DNA of 64,000 nucleotides from Ruminococcus sp. (GTDB taxonomy: Bacteria > Bacillota_A > Clostridia > Oscillospirales > Ruminococcaceae), in NCBI GenBank assembly GCA_017480485.1, contig JAFVAN010000001.1:4731-68730 (forward strand). The letters run 5' to 3'. Shown here piece after piece: positions 18,679-27,042 of the stretch. Positions within the stretch are counted from its first letter, which is position 1. Each line of letters starts with the position of its first letter. Position numbers and translations under genes: made by a program. A model generated the notes under the pieces. It was not told the origin of the DNA and ran no database searches. It worked only from the letters and a program-made list of their open reading frames with translations.

Positions 18679-19677
18679 TTATTTTTTTCCAAGCTTGCTG
18701 AGCTCCGAAACTACGGGCGAGAGCACGCCGCCGATGGCGAAGATCACCCAGCTCCAGCCCCATTTGTCGGTGATGAAGCTTACGCCAAGGAACACCGCGA
18801 CCACCAGCAGCCAGTAGATGAGCATGACGTTTGCACTGCCGCTCCGGCGCTTCTGCTCCTGCTTCTTTTCACGGGCGTAGTCGCCCTCCTCCAGAAGCTT
18901 GTCAAAGCCCGACTTCCTGATGCCCGCCTTGGTCATCATAAACACGCCGATGGCTACAAAGAGCATCATCCCGCAAACGCCGATCATGGAAAGAAGCTCC
19001 TCGCCGTTCTTGCCAAAGCCGCTTGCCTCCTCGCTTATCACGCCCATAATAATGGCAGCGGCAACGCCGATGATGCAGAGCACAACGCCCAGAGCAATAC
19101 TCCTGTTGAAGTTGGACATAAAGGCCTCGCGGCGCTCTCTCACGGCGCCCTCAACGCCATAGACGGTGTCGATGGGCTCCCTGTCAAGGAAGCTGTACTT
19201 CTCTGTGAGGGTGCTGTTCTTTATGAAGATAGCCACGGCACCCGCAATGATGCAGAGCATAACGGCGGCGCCTATGCCCGCAAGAACATCGGTGCCCGCG
19301 ATATCTCCCAGCACGCCCAGCACGATCATGGGGATGATGGAGAAAATGCAAAGGAATACACCGACGGCAACAGAGCCTGCAAGGCGGCCGTTCTTTTCAA
19401 GAAAATCGTTGGCGTCCTCAAGGGTCACGCGGCGCAGCTCCTCACCGCTCTCCTCAGCGGGGGCAAAGTCGGCAGCCTCCAGCTCGTCTTTTAAAAGGTA
19501 GTCGGTGCTCACGCCGAAGATCTCGCTGAGGGCGATTATCTTATTGATATCCGGCACCGACTGGGCGCCCTCCCATTTGGAGACCGACTGGCGGCTCACG
19601 TTCATCTTCTCTGCCAGCTCCTCCTGTGAGAGGCCGCTGCGCTTTCTGAGGTCTATCAGCTTGTCTGCAAATATCAT
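18679..19677 (-). CDS. XRE-family HTH regulator with C-terminal membrane segments
   Basis: The 332-residue protein has an N-terminal Cro/CI-type helix-turn-helix (LIDLRKRSGLSQEELAEKM, VSRQSVSKWEGAQSVPDI) followed by about five hydrophobic helices: SVAVGVFLCIFSIIPMIVLG near 100, MLCIIAGAVAIF near 138, ALGVVLCIIGVAAAIIMG near 197, MLFVAIGVFMM near 240, and a pair at the C-terminus. DNA-binding domains joined to membrane regions are common in Firmicutes and may sense envelope state or a small ligand; the ligand here is unknown. A ribosome site (AAGGAAAGG) precedes the ATG. A cluster of CAACCG half-sites lies about 75-120 nt upstream and could serve autoregulation. Confidence 0.85.
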   Translation of the reverse strand: MIFADKLIDLRKRSGLSQEELAEKMNVSRQSVSKWEGAQSVPDINKIIALSEIFGVSTDYLLKDELEAADFAPAEESGEELRRVTLEDANDFLEKNGRLAGSVAVGVFLCIFSIIPMIVLGVLGDIAGTDVLAGIGAAVMLCIIAGAVAIFIKNSTLTEKYSFLDREPIDTVYGVEGAVRERREAFMSNFNRSIALGVVLCIIGVAAAIIMGVISEEASGFGKNGEELLSMIGVCGMMLFVAIGVFMMTKAGIRKSGFDKLLEEGDYAREKKQEQKRRSGSANVMLIYWLLVVAVFLGVSFITDKWGWSWVIFAIGGVLSPVVSELSKLGKK

Positions 19678-19751
19678 ATATCATTATCCTTTCCTTCGGG
19701 CCTTGCCCGTTTCTGTGATCTAAGTATAGCATTTTTTGCAGGTGCCTTCCA

Positions 19752-19798
19752 CCAACCGCGCTTTTCAATTTGTCAACCGGCGGTTGCGCTTGGTTGCG
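19752..19798. promoter_or_regulatory. CAACCG palindrome and flanking half-sites upstream of the HTH regulator
   Basis: A palindrome CAACCGGCGGTTG (19774-19786) is flanked by CAACCGCG (19753-19760) and, inverted, TGGTTGCG (19791-19798). A candidate -10 (TATACT on the minus strand, near 19727-19732) lies between this cluster and the regulator start. Confidence 0.45.
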
Positions 19799-19893
19799 AA
19801 AGGCGCATTTTCGGGCTGCGGCGGCTCTCCCCGCCCCTTTTCTATAATTTTATCACATTCGCAGACTTTTGTAAACAGTTTTGCCCCAAAAAC

Positions 19894-19928
19894 AAAAAAG
19901 GATATCCCGCTCGGCAGGGATATCCTTT
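19894..19928 (-). terminator. valS terminator
   Basis: AAGGATATCCC pairs with GGGATATCCTT around an 8-nt loop, with a long T run on the minus strand just after the valS stop. Confidence 0.9.
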
Positions 19929-19945
19929 TCATTCATATCATAGTA

Positions 19946-22570
19946 TCACTTTTTCAGCGCCGCGATGGACTCCTCGATCTTCGCCATCTTCTCCTGAGCC
20001 TTTGCAAGCTTCTGCTTCTGGGCCTCGATGAGCTGGGCGGGAGCCTTGGCTATGAAGCCCTGATTGTTAAGCTTCGAGGACAGGAAGTCGATGTCCTTCT
20101 GAGCCGCCTGCTTTTCCTTGTCAAGGCGGGCCAGTTCCTTCTCAACGTCAATGATGTCCGAGAGAGGGATGAAGATGCGGGCCGCGTCGGTGACTACCGT
20201 TACGGTGTCGGGGATGTCCCACTTGGCGGCAATGTCCACCTCGGAGGCCGATGCCAGCCTCTCAAAGAACATCCGTCCTGCCTCAAAGACCTGAGGCTCC
20301 GCAGTCTCGATGTAAAGCTTGGCCTTTACGGAGGGCGCAACGTTCATGTCCGAGCGGGTGGCGCGGATGGCCTTGATGGCCGAGATGATCTTCTCGAAGC
20401 GGGCCTCGTCCTCGGCAAAGCTGAGAGTCGGGTCGTAAACAGGGAACTCGCTTACGATGATGGCCGAGCCGTCGTTCACCAGCGCCTGCCAGATCTCCTC
20501 GGTGATATATGGCATAAAGGGGTGCAGGAGCTTCAGCATACCCTTCATTACCCAAACGAGGACCGTCTGGGCCGCGGCAGCGGTCTCGCCGCCCGCATTT
20601 ATCCTTGGCTTGGTGAGCTCAATGTACCAGTCGCAGTAAACATCCCAGATGAAATCGTAGAGCTTCTGCACCGCAACGCCCAGCTCGAAGGCCTCGAGGT
20701 TGGTGTTTATCTCTCCCGCAAGGGTGTTGAACTTGGAAACGATCCACTTGTCCTCGGCTGTCATGTTCTCGGGCAGGCTGTCGGCCTTGAAGCCGTCGGG
20801 AAGGTTCATCATGATGTATCTTGCGGCGTTCCAAACCTTGTTTGCAAAGTTTCTGCTGGCCTTTACCTTGTCCTCGATAAAGCGCATATCGTTGCCCGGG
20901 GCGTTGCCCGTTGCAAGCATGAAGCGCAGGGCGTCGGCGCCGTACTGGTCGATTATTACCAGCGGGTCGATGCCGTTGCCGAGGCTCTTGGACATCTTCA
21001 AGCCGTTGGCATCTCTTACAAGTCCGTGTATCAGAACGGTCTTGAAGGGCGGCTTACCCATGTTCTCGATGCCAGAGAACATCATCCTTATTACCCAGAA
21101 GAAAATGATGTCGTAGCCCGTAACAAGGGTGTCGGTGGGATAGAAGTATTTCAGATCCTCGGCCTCGGTGTCGGGCCAGCCGAGGGTGGAGAAGGGCCAA
21201 AGAGCCGAAGAGAACCAGGTGTCGAGGGTGTCGGGGTCCTGCCTCATGGGCCTGCCGCACTTGGGGCAAATGGCGGTCTCGTCCTTAGTTACCACCATCT
21301 CGCCGCAGTCGTCGCAGTAGAAGGCGGGTATCCTGTGGCCCCACCAGATCTGGCGGCTGATGCACCAGTCGCGGATGTTCTCCAGCCAGTGGAAATATAT
21401 CTTGTCGAAGCGCTCGGGGATGAACTTGGTCTCGCCGTTCTTTACGGCGTCGATGGCGGGCTGTGCCAGCGGTGCCATCTTAACGAACCACTGTGTAGAA
21501 ACTCTGGGCTCTACGGTAGAGCCGCAGCGGTAGCAGGTGCCAACGTTGTGAGCGTGGTCCTCGGTCTCTACCAGATAGCCGCCCTTTTCAAGGTCCTCAA
21601 CTATCTTCTTCCTTGCCTCGTAGCGGTCCATGCCCGCGTAGGCGGGATAGTCCTCGGTTATCCTTGCGTCCTCAGTGAGAACGGTTATCATCTCGAGGCC
21701 GTGCCTCTTGCCTACCTCGAAGTCGTTGGGGTCGTGGGCGGGGGTGATCTTAACAACGCCCGTGCCGAACTCCATGTCAACGTAGCTGTCGGCAACAACG
21801 GGTATCTCGCGGCCCACCAGCGGCAGGATAAGGGTCTTGCCTACGGCGTCCTTGTAGCGCTCGTCCTCGGGGTTTACTGCAACGGCGGTATCTCCCAGCA
21901 GGGTCTCGGGGCGGGTGGTGGCCAGCTCAAGATAGCCCGAGCCGTCCTTGAAGGGATATCTCAGGTGCCAGAAATGGCCCGCCTGCTCCTCAAAGGTTAC
22001 CTCTGCATCAGAGAGGGAGGTGCGGCACTTGGGGCACCAGTTGATGATTCGCTCGCCGCGGTAGATGAGGCCCTTTTCGTAGTATTTTACAAAGACCTCC
22101 TTAACTGCCCGTGAGCAGCCCTCGTCCATTGTGAAGCGCTCGCGGTCCCAGTCGCAGGAGGAGCCCAGCTTTTTCAGCTGCTCAACTATCCTGCCGCCGT
22201 ACTGGGCCTTCCACTCCCAAGCCCGCTTCATAAAGCCCTCGCGGCCCAGCTGCTCCTTGGTGATGCCCTCCTTGCGCATGGCCTCGACTATCTTGGCCTC
22301 GGTGGCAATGGCGGCGTGGTCGGTGCCGGGCAGCCACAGGGTAGCGTAGCCGCTCATTCTCTTGTATCTGATGAGTATATCCTGTAAGGTCTCGTCAAGG
22401 GCGTGGCCCATGTGGAGCTGCCCCGTTATGTTTGGGGGCGGGATAACGATGGTGTAGGGCTTTTTCTTCGAGTCGATCTCGGCGTGGAAGTATTTGCCCT
22501 CCTCCCAGAATTTATATATTTTGTCCTCGGTCTGCGAGGGGTCGTAAAGCTTTGGAAGCTCGTTAGTCAT
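19946..22570 (-). CDS. valS: Valyl-tRNA synthetase
   Basis: This class I synthetase charges tRNA-Val in the cytoplasm. ATG at 22570 (AAAGGAAAG upstream) gives 874 residues, the usual size; the open frame extends further but lacks homology-like sequence. HMGH (HIGH motif) appears in PPNITGQLHMGHAL and KMSKS in GLKMSKSLGNGIDP. The editing domain (TTRPETLLGDTAVAV) and zinc-type cysteines (CPKC, CDDC) are visible, and the C-terminus is the tRNA-binding coiled coil (LARLDKEKQAAQKDIDFLSSKL is the core; ends near EESIAALKK). It is monocistronic: own promoter about 140 nt upstream and own terminator. No T-box signature was found in the leader. Confidence 0.98.
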   Translation of the reverse strand: MTNELPKLYDPSQTEDKIYKFWEEGKYFHAEIDSKKKPYTIVIPPPNITGQLHMGHALDETLQDILIRYKRMSGYATLWLPGTDHAAIATEAKIVEAMRKEGITKEQLGREGFMKRAWEWKAQYGGRIVEQLKKLGSSCDWDRERFTMDEGCSRAVKEVFVKYYEKGLIYRGERIINWCPKCRTSLSDAEVTFEEQAGHFWHLRYPFKDGSGYLELATTRPETLLGDTAVAVNPEDERYKDAVGKTLILPLVGREIPVVADSYVDMEFGTGVVKITPAHDPNDFEVGKRHGLEMITVLTEDARITEDYPAYAGMDRYEARKKIVEDLEKGGYLVETEDHAHNVGTCYRCGSTVEPRVSTQWFVKMAPLAQPAIDAVKNGETKFIPERFDKIYFHWLENIRDWCISRQIWWGHRIPAFYCDDCGEMVVTKDETAICPKCGRPMRQDPDTLDTWFSSALWPFSTLGWPDTEAEDLKYFYPTDTLVTGYDIIFFWVIRMMFSGIENMGKPPFKTVLIHGLVRDANGLKMSKSLGNGIDPLVIIDQYGADALRFMLATGNAPGNDMRFIEDKVKASRNFANKVWNAARYIMMNLPDGFKADSLPENMTAEDKWIVSKFNTLAGEINTNLEAFELGVAVQKLYDFIWDVYCDWYIELTKPRINAGGETAAAAQTVLVWVMKGMLKLLHPFMPYITEEIWQALVNDGSAIIVSEFPVYDPTLSFAEDEARFEKIISAIKAIRATRSDMNVAPSVKAKLYIETAEPQVFEAGRMFFERLASASEVDIAAKWDIPDTVTVVTDAARIFIPLSDIIDVEKELARLDKEKQAAQKDIDFLSSKLNNQGFIAKAPAQLIEAQKQKLAKAQEKMAKIEESIAALKK

Positions 22571-22711
22571 TTTTATCTTTCCTTTCGTGAGTTTATTGTT
22601 GCTTAAATGCCCTTTGCGGGCCTGCTCACTCGCAGGAAAAGCCCGAAGGCCCTGCCGCATCTGTTGCAAAACATCATAGCTGTGCGCCTCTCTTATAAAA
22701 CATATATAATT

Positions 22712-22740
22712 ATTATCGCATATTTCTTCTTTAATGTCAA
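22712..22740 (-). promoter_or_regulatory. valS promoter
   Basis: On the minus strand TTGACA (22740-22735), 17-nt spacer, GATAAT (22717-22712). It implies a leader of about 135 nt with GC-rich hairpin potential but no recognisable riboswitch. Confidence 0.75.
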
Positions 22741-22760
22741 GTTTTTTTGAGGCAAATACT

Positions 22761-22917
22761 CGGAAATCAACTTTTGATTTCCAGAAGTTAGAGGTTAGAC
22801 ATGGTGCGCCTTCGGCGTTTATTTTAAAATTTTGTCCGCTTTGCGGACACCTTCTCTAACCTCTAACATCTAATTTCTAACCTCTCGGAAATTAATTTTA
22901 TAAAAATTGATTTCCGT
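22761..22917. repeat. Tandem-arm dispersed repeat (family 1), copy A
   Basis: Inverted GAGGTTA-type tandem arms (22787-22799 and 22853-22883) enclose a core with GGTGCGCC..GGCG and GTCCGC..GCGGACACC hairpins. An outer inverted pair of GGAAATCAA/TTGATTTCC surrounds it. The core matches the copies at 29.7, 47 and 48 kb. Nothing coding is seen in the rest of the 22.9-23.05 kb spacer. Confidence 0.6.
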
Positions 22918-23051
22918 GGGCAAATACAAGGAAATCCGTTTTCATTTTTTGTCTATGCAATTTTGCCGCTCTGCGGCATATTGAACTCCGCGAACCAAAT
23001 ATAAAATGTTGCCAAATTCATGCTCCACACAACTGTCTCGTGTGACTTAAT

Positions 23052-23091
23052 AAAAAAAGGCATCCGCTCCGCACAGCGCGAAGGGATGCCC
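23052..23091 (-). terminator. Terminator of the bioY/DUF1284 operon
   Basis: GGCATCC (23059-23065) pairs with GGATGCC (23084-23090); a T run follows on the minus strand. It begins just after the DUF1284-like stop. Confidence 0.8.
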
Positions 23092-23095
23092 GTTT

Positions 23096-23473
23096 TCATT
23101 TTTTCTGTATTTCTCCGCAGAGCTCTGCCCACTGGCAGCTGCCGCAGACCTCCCGGAGCCTGCCCGCGCGGATTATATTCTCCCGGGCCAATGCGCAGAG
23201 CCGGCTGTAGCGCAGGCTCCCGCCCTCGGGGAGGCCGATCAGCCGCAGCACCTCCCTGTCGTAGGCGGCGACCTTCTCGGCACTCTCACAGCTGCCCGAG
23301 AGCCCATGGGGACAGCCCCAGCAGATCACGTCGCAGCCGCAGACAAGCTCTACCTCGGGGTCTGCACATTCAAGAAACTGCTTGCGCTCTGTCATGTTCT
23401 TCACAAACCCCTCGGAATAGCCCCGCCCCACAAAGAATTGCAGGCACAGAGCGTGGTGGGGCCGCAGCTTCAT
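23096..23473 (-). CDS. DUF1284-like cysteine-rich protein
   Basis: ATG at 23473 gives 125 residues. The N-terminus LRPHHALCLQFFVGRGYSEGF and the cysteine pattern (VCGCDVICWGCPHG, CGSCQWAELC) fit the DUF1284 family, whose function is unknown; the cysteines suggest metal or iron-sulfur binding. The gene starts 10 nt after the bioY stop and shares its transcript, ending in a strong terminator. A link to biotin metabolism is possible only by position. The longer frame starting at 23536 overlaps bioY and is not preferred. Confidence 0.8.
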   Translation of the reverse strand: MKLRPHHALCLQFFVGRGYSEGFVKNMTERKQFLECADPEVELVCGCDVICWGCPHGLSGSCESAEKVAAYDREVLRLIGLPEGGSLRYSRLCALARENIIRAGRLREVCGSCQWAELCGEIQKK

Positions 23474-23483
23474 CTCAGCCGCC

Positions 23484-24068
23484 TCACAGGCGCACCCGCT
23501 TGCCGACAGCCAGCGCAATGGTCCATGCCAGCACAAGCTTTGCGGCGTCGGGGATAAGATAGGGCACCACGCACCACATCAGCGCCGAGCCAAGCCCCAC
23601 GGCGGCGGTGGTCCTTGTGTATACCACCATGAACCATACAGTGCCGAAGGCGTAGCACACCAGCAGCCCGCAAACCAGCGCCGCCAGCTTCACCCAAGCC
23701 TTTGTGCCGAGGAAATGCTCAAAAAGGATATACACCACAGCCGAGAAAAGAAAGCCGATGATATAGCCTCCCGTGGTTCCCAGCAGCACGCCGAAGCCCC
23801 CGCTGAAGCCCGCGAAAACGGGCGCACCCACGGCCCCCAGCAGGATGAATACCAATATGGAGAAAAAGCCCCGCCTGCCCCCAAGCAGCAGCAGCGTCGC
23901 AAACACCGCAAAGGTCTGTAAGGTAAAGGGCGCCAGCGGCGCAGGCGCGGGGATGGACACCCATGAGCACACGGCCATAAGCGCCGCGAACACCGCGATG
24001 TACACCAGCTCCAGCGTCGAAAAGGCCGAGCCTGTTTTATTGTTTGTTTCGTTGATCCTGTCAGTCAT
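23484..24068 (-). CDS. bioY: BioY biotin transporter (ECF-transporter S component)
   Basis: ATG at 24068, preceded by GGAGG, gives 194 residues with about six membrane helices. The BioY signature GAPVFAGFSGGFGVLLG / TTGGYIIGF is clear. BioY captures biotin and works alone or with the shared EcfAT energising module, which is not in this window. It heads a two-gene transcript with the DUF1284-like gene. The promoter just upstream has a palindrome in its spacer that could be an operator. Confidence 0.95.
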   Translation of the reverse strand: MTDRINETNNKTGSAFSTLELVYIAVFAALMAVCSWVSIPAPAPLAPFTLQTFAVFATLLLLGGRRGFFSILVFILLGAVGAPVFAGFSGGFGVLLGTTGGYIIGFLFSAVVYILFEHFLGTKAWVKLAALVCGLLVCYAFGTVWFMVVYTRTTAAVGLGSALMWCVVPYLIPDAAKLVLAWTIALAVGKRVRL

Positions 24069-24098
24069 TTTTATACCTCCGAATATTTTTGCGTTTAC

Positions 24099-24127
24099 AT
24101 TATAGCATATCTCGCCGAGATTGTCAA
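24099..24127 (-). promoter_or_regulatory. bioY promoter with spacer palindrome
   Basis: On the minus strand TTGACA (24127-24122), 17-nt spacer and TATAAT (24104-24099). The spacer contains the palindrome ATCTCGCCGAGAT (24109-24121), an ideal place for a repressor. Confidence 0.85.
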
Positions 24128-24426
24128 CTGCTTTTTGCGGAATGGTATACAATTTGTTTTCTGCTCGGTAGATGACTGAAAAGCATACACCCTCCAAGCT
24201 GCACCCTTGAACAATGTCCAAACGGGTGTGTCGTTCAGGTCGGCGGACATTTACTAGGCAGATCGGCGTTTCCCTCAACATTTACATATTCCATCATATA
24301 ATACTGCACATTCGGATATATGAAATGCCCCCGAAATGTGCTATAATATAGAAAGCAAGCACCGGAGCGTGGCATGAACCGATATTAGCCGCCTCTGACA
24401 TCTTATTATTGAAAGGACTGGTCACA
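24128..24426 (+). other. Divergent spacer; candidate -10 of the GH43/GH5 operon
   Basis: No gene is seen. TATAAT at 24342-24347 is the likely -10 for the downstream operon; no good -35 is visible, which suggests activator dependence. The part 24170-24290 has weak hairpin potential but no recognisable RNA family. Confidence 0.4.
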
Positions 24427-25758
24427 ATGCCAAACCCAATTCTTCCCCTGTGGGAGTACATCCCCGACGGCGAGCCGAGAGTCTTCGGCGACAGAGTTTA
24501 CCTTTACGGCTCCCACGACAGAGCCGCCTGCTCGGAGTTCTGCGACTTCAAGCTGAAGGTCTGGTCGGCGCCGCTGTCGAACCTTAATGACTGGCAGTGC
24601 CACGGCGACAGCCTTCGCACCAAGGACGGCGGCGAGCGCCCCGCCGACACCAACTGGACCCGCCGCGAGTGCTACGCCCCCGACGTGGTGGAGAAGGACG
24701 GAAAATACTACCTCTATGCCTATATCGTGGGCTCCAAGGGCGCCGTGGGCGTCTCCGACAGGCCCGAGGGCCCCTTCAAGCAGGTCTCGCAGTATAAGTA
24801 CGACGACAGCGTGAAGGTCGGGGACGACGGCATCTTCAACGACGCGGGCGTGCTGGTGGACGACGACGGCAGAGTCTACGTCTACTACGGCTTCACCGAG
24901 TCTAACATGAACGAGCTGGACCCCACAGATATGCGCACCGTCCTGCCCGACAGCTATATGCGCCCCGTCATCGACGACACCGACGCCGCCCCCGAGGAGC
25001 AGCGGTTCTTCGAGGCCAGCTCTCCCCGAAAGATCAACGGCCGCTATTACCTTATCTACTCCCCCATCAAAGGCAGCAGGCTGGCATATGCCATCTCCGA
25101 CTCCCCCCGCGGGCCCTTCGAGTACAAGGGCTACATCATCGACAACGGCGTTGACTACCCCGCAGGCAACGACCACGGCTCCGTGGCCTGCATAAACGGC
25201 CAGTGGTACGTCTTCTACCACAGGATGACCAACAACACCATCATGTCCCGCCGCGCCTGCGTCGAGCGGATCGAGATACTCCCCGACGGCACTATCCCCC
25301 CTGTAGAGATGACCAGCCTTGGCTTCGAGGAGGCCCTTGATCCCTACAAGCCCACCAAGGCCGAGATCGCCTGCGTCCTGCGGGGCGGGCTCTTCATCAC
25401 CGAAAAGGACATCTTTATCCGGGTCATCACCAACATCCACGACGGCGACTTCTTCGGATATAAGTATTTCGATTTCGGAGATGACTACACGGGAGACACC
25501 ATGGCCCTTGCCATGAAGGTACGGGGCATGGGCGTAAGGTCCAAGGTCACGGTATACGCCGACGAGGTGTCGGAGGAAAACGTGCTGGGCGTGCTGGACA
25601 TCGGCACGGGGGACGGCACCTATACCTGTAGGCTCAAGCCCCTCACGGGCAGGCACGCGCTGTATTTCAAGGCCTCCCACGGCATCGATAACTGGACCAA
25701 GCCCAGCTTTGACTCCCGCACCCTCTTCGAGGCCGAGGAATTCGTTATAATGAAATAA
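24427..25758 (+). CDS. Glycoside hydrolase family 43 protein
   Basis: ATG at 24427 (AAAGGA upstream) gives 443 residues and no signal peptide, so the enzyme is probably cytoplasmic. A five-bladed GH43-type propeller is indicated by the base Asp region IPDGEPRVFGDRVYLYGSHD, the modulating Asp in FNDAGVLVDDDGRVYVYYG and the acid Glu in FFEASSPRKINGRYYLIYS; GNDHGSVACINGQWYVFYHR is also typical. The last about 120 residues form a separate beta domain. The family removes arabinose or xylose from xylan-derived oligosaccharides; specificity is not readable. The GH5 gene follows after 17 nt. Confidence 0.9.
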   Translation: MPNPILPLWEYIPDGEPRVFGDRVYLYGSHDRAACSEFCDFKLKVWSAPLSNLNDWQCHGDSLRTKDGGERPADTNWTRRECYAPDVVEKDGKYYLYAYIVGSKGAVGVSDRPEGPFKQVSQYKYDDSVKVGDDGIFNDAGVLVDDDGRVYVYYGFTESNMNELDPTDMRTVLPDSYMRPVIDDTDAAPEEQRFFEASSPRKINGRYYLIYSPIKGSRLAYAISDSPRGPFEYKGYIIDNGVDYPAGNDHGSVACINGQWYVFYHRMTNNTIMSRRACVERIEILPDGTIPPVEMTSLGFEEALDPYKPTKAEIACVLRGGLFITEKDIFIRVITNIHDGDFFGYKYFDFGDDYTGDTMALAMKVRGMGVRSKVTVYADEVSEENVLGVLDIGTGDGTYTCRLKPLTGRHALYFKASHGIDNWTKPSFDSRTLFEAEEFVIMK

Positions 25759-25775
25759 GGAACGAGGTAATTGAT

Positions 25776-26954
25776 ATGAAAAGCATCAAGAGAGCAGTTT
25801 CATTTATTTCCGCCGCTGCCCTGAGCCTTGGGATACTGGCCTCCTGCGGCAAGGGCGACGACAGCGCTGCCGAAGCCAAAAAGCGCGAGTTCAAGGACAT
25901 GACCGCTCAGGAGTACGTGCGTGAGATGGGAATAGGCGAGAACCTTGGCAACACCTTTGAGGCCTATTGGAGCGAGTCCCGCAACGCCACCTCGGGCTGC
26001 AAGAGCATCGGCGAGAATACCCCCCTGAACTACGAGACCTGCTGGGGCGCAGTCGAGACCACCAAGGAGGTCATCGACGGCATGAAGGCCTCGGGCTTCT
26101 CCACCGTTCGCGTGCCTGTTTACTGGGGCAACATGATGGAGAACGACGGAGAATTCAAGATCAACGCCGACTACATGGCCCGCGTTAAGCAGGTAGTGGA
26201 TTGGGTCATCGACGACGACCTCTACTGCGTTATCAACATCCATCACTATGACGAGTTCATAATCAAGAACAAGCCCCAGGACGAGGCCCTCGCAGCCTTC
26301 AAGACCGTCTGGACCCAGATAGCCGAGGAATTCAAGGATTACGACCACCACCTGATCTTCGAGGGCTACAACGAGAATGTTGGCACCACCCGCGAGGAGG
26401 ACCGCTACACCGAAAGCCAGATCTACGACTACGTCAACGCCCTTAACCAGACCTTTGTTGACGCAGTCCGCGCCACAGGCGGCAACAACCCCAAGCGCCT
26501 GCTCATCGCTTCCGGCTACTGGACCAACATCGACAACACCACCAAGGACTCCTTCAAGATGCCTACCGACACAGTGGAGAACAAGCTGATGGTCTCCGTC
26601 CATTACATCGACAACGCAATGTACTGGACCGACCAGATCGGCGGAGAGAAGTGGAAGGAATATTCCAAGAGCCAGTGCGAGCTGCTGAAGGCCGCCTTCA
26701 CCGACAAGGGCATCCCCGTTTTCGTGGGCGAGACCACCTCCATCTATGACGGCGAGCGCTTCCTGCCCGACGCCGAGGTAAAGACCAGCTCCGAGTGCCT
26801 TGAATACATCCTGACCATGGCCCAGGAATACGGCTTTATCACCGTTCTCTGGGACGTAAACGACAACTTCTACTCCCGCACCGAGTACAAGATAAAGTCC
26901 GAGACCGACGCCGCCGTTATCACGAAGATAGCTGAGCTGATAAAGAATTCATAA
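25776..26954 (+). CDS. Lipid-anchored GH5 endoglucanase-type cellulase
   Basis: The 392-residue protein opens with a lipoprotein signal peptide with lipobox LASC, so it should sit on the outer face of the membrane. GH5 features are MGIGENLGNTFEAYW, VRVPVYWG, INIHHYD, acid/base Glu in FEGYNEN and nucleophile Glu in VFVGETTSIYDG, with VLWDVND near the end. Such enzymes cut beta-1,4-glucan or related backbones. No carbohydrate-binding module or dockerin is present, so it probably acts on soluble or nearby oligosaccharides. It shares an operon with the GH43 gene and ends at a strong terminator. Confidence 0.95.
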   Translation: MKSIKRAVSFISAAALSLGILASCGKGDDSAAEAKKREFKDMTAQEYVREMGIGENLGNTFEAYWSESRNATSGCKSIGENTPLNYETCWGAVETTKEVIDGMKASGFSTVRVPVYWGNMMENDGEFKINADYMARVKQVVDWVIDDDLYCVINIHHYDEFIIKNKPQDEALAAFKTVWTQIAEEFKDYDHHLIFEGYNENVGTTREEDRYTESQIYDYVNALNQTFVDAVRATGGNNPKRLLIASGYWTNIDNTTKDSFKMPTDTVENKLMVSVHYIDNAMYWTDQIGGEKWKEYSKSQCELLKAAFTDKGIPVFVGETTSIYDGERFLPDAEVKTSSECLEYILTMAQEYGFITVLWDVNDNFYSRTEYKIKSETDAAVITKIAELIKNS

Positions 26955-26982
26955 GAGCGGCGAAGTCCCGAGCAATAAAAAC

Positions 26983-27022
26983 AAAAGGGATATCTCACCA
27001 CGATGGATGGGATATCCCTTTT
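26983..27022. terminator. Bidirectional terminator between the GH5 and lipoprotein genes
   Basis: AAAAGGGATATC (26983-26994) pairs with GATATCCCTTTT (27011-27022). It serves converging genes. Confidence 0.9.
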
Positions 27023-27042
27023 TTGCTGCGCCGAAGCAGCTT

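Noticed and set aside
22571..22705. T-box riboswitch before valS
   Set aside because: The AGGGTGGNACCGCG core and terminator/antiterminator pair are not present.
23096..23536. Longer DUF1284-like start at 23536
   Set aside because: It would overlap bioY by more than 50 nt and adds no conserved sequence.
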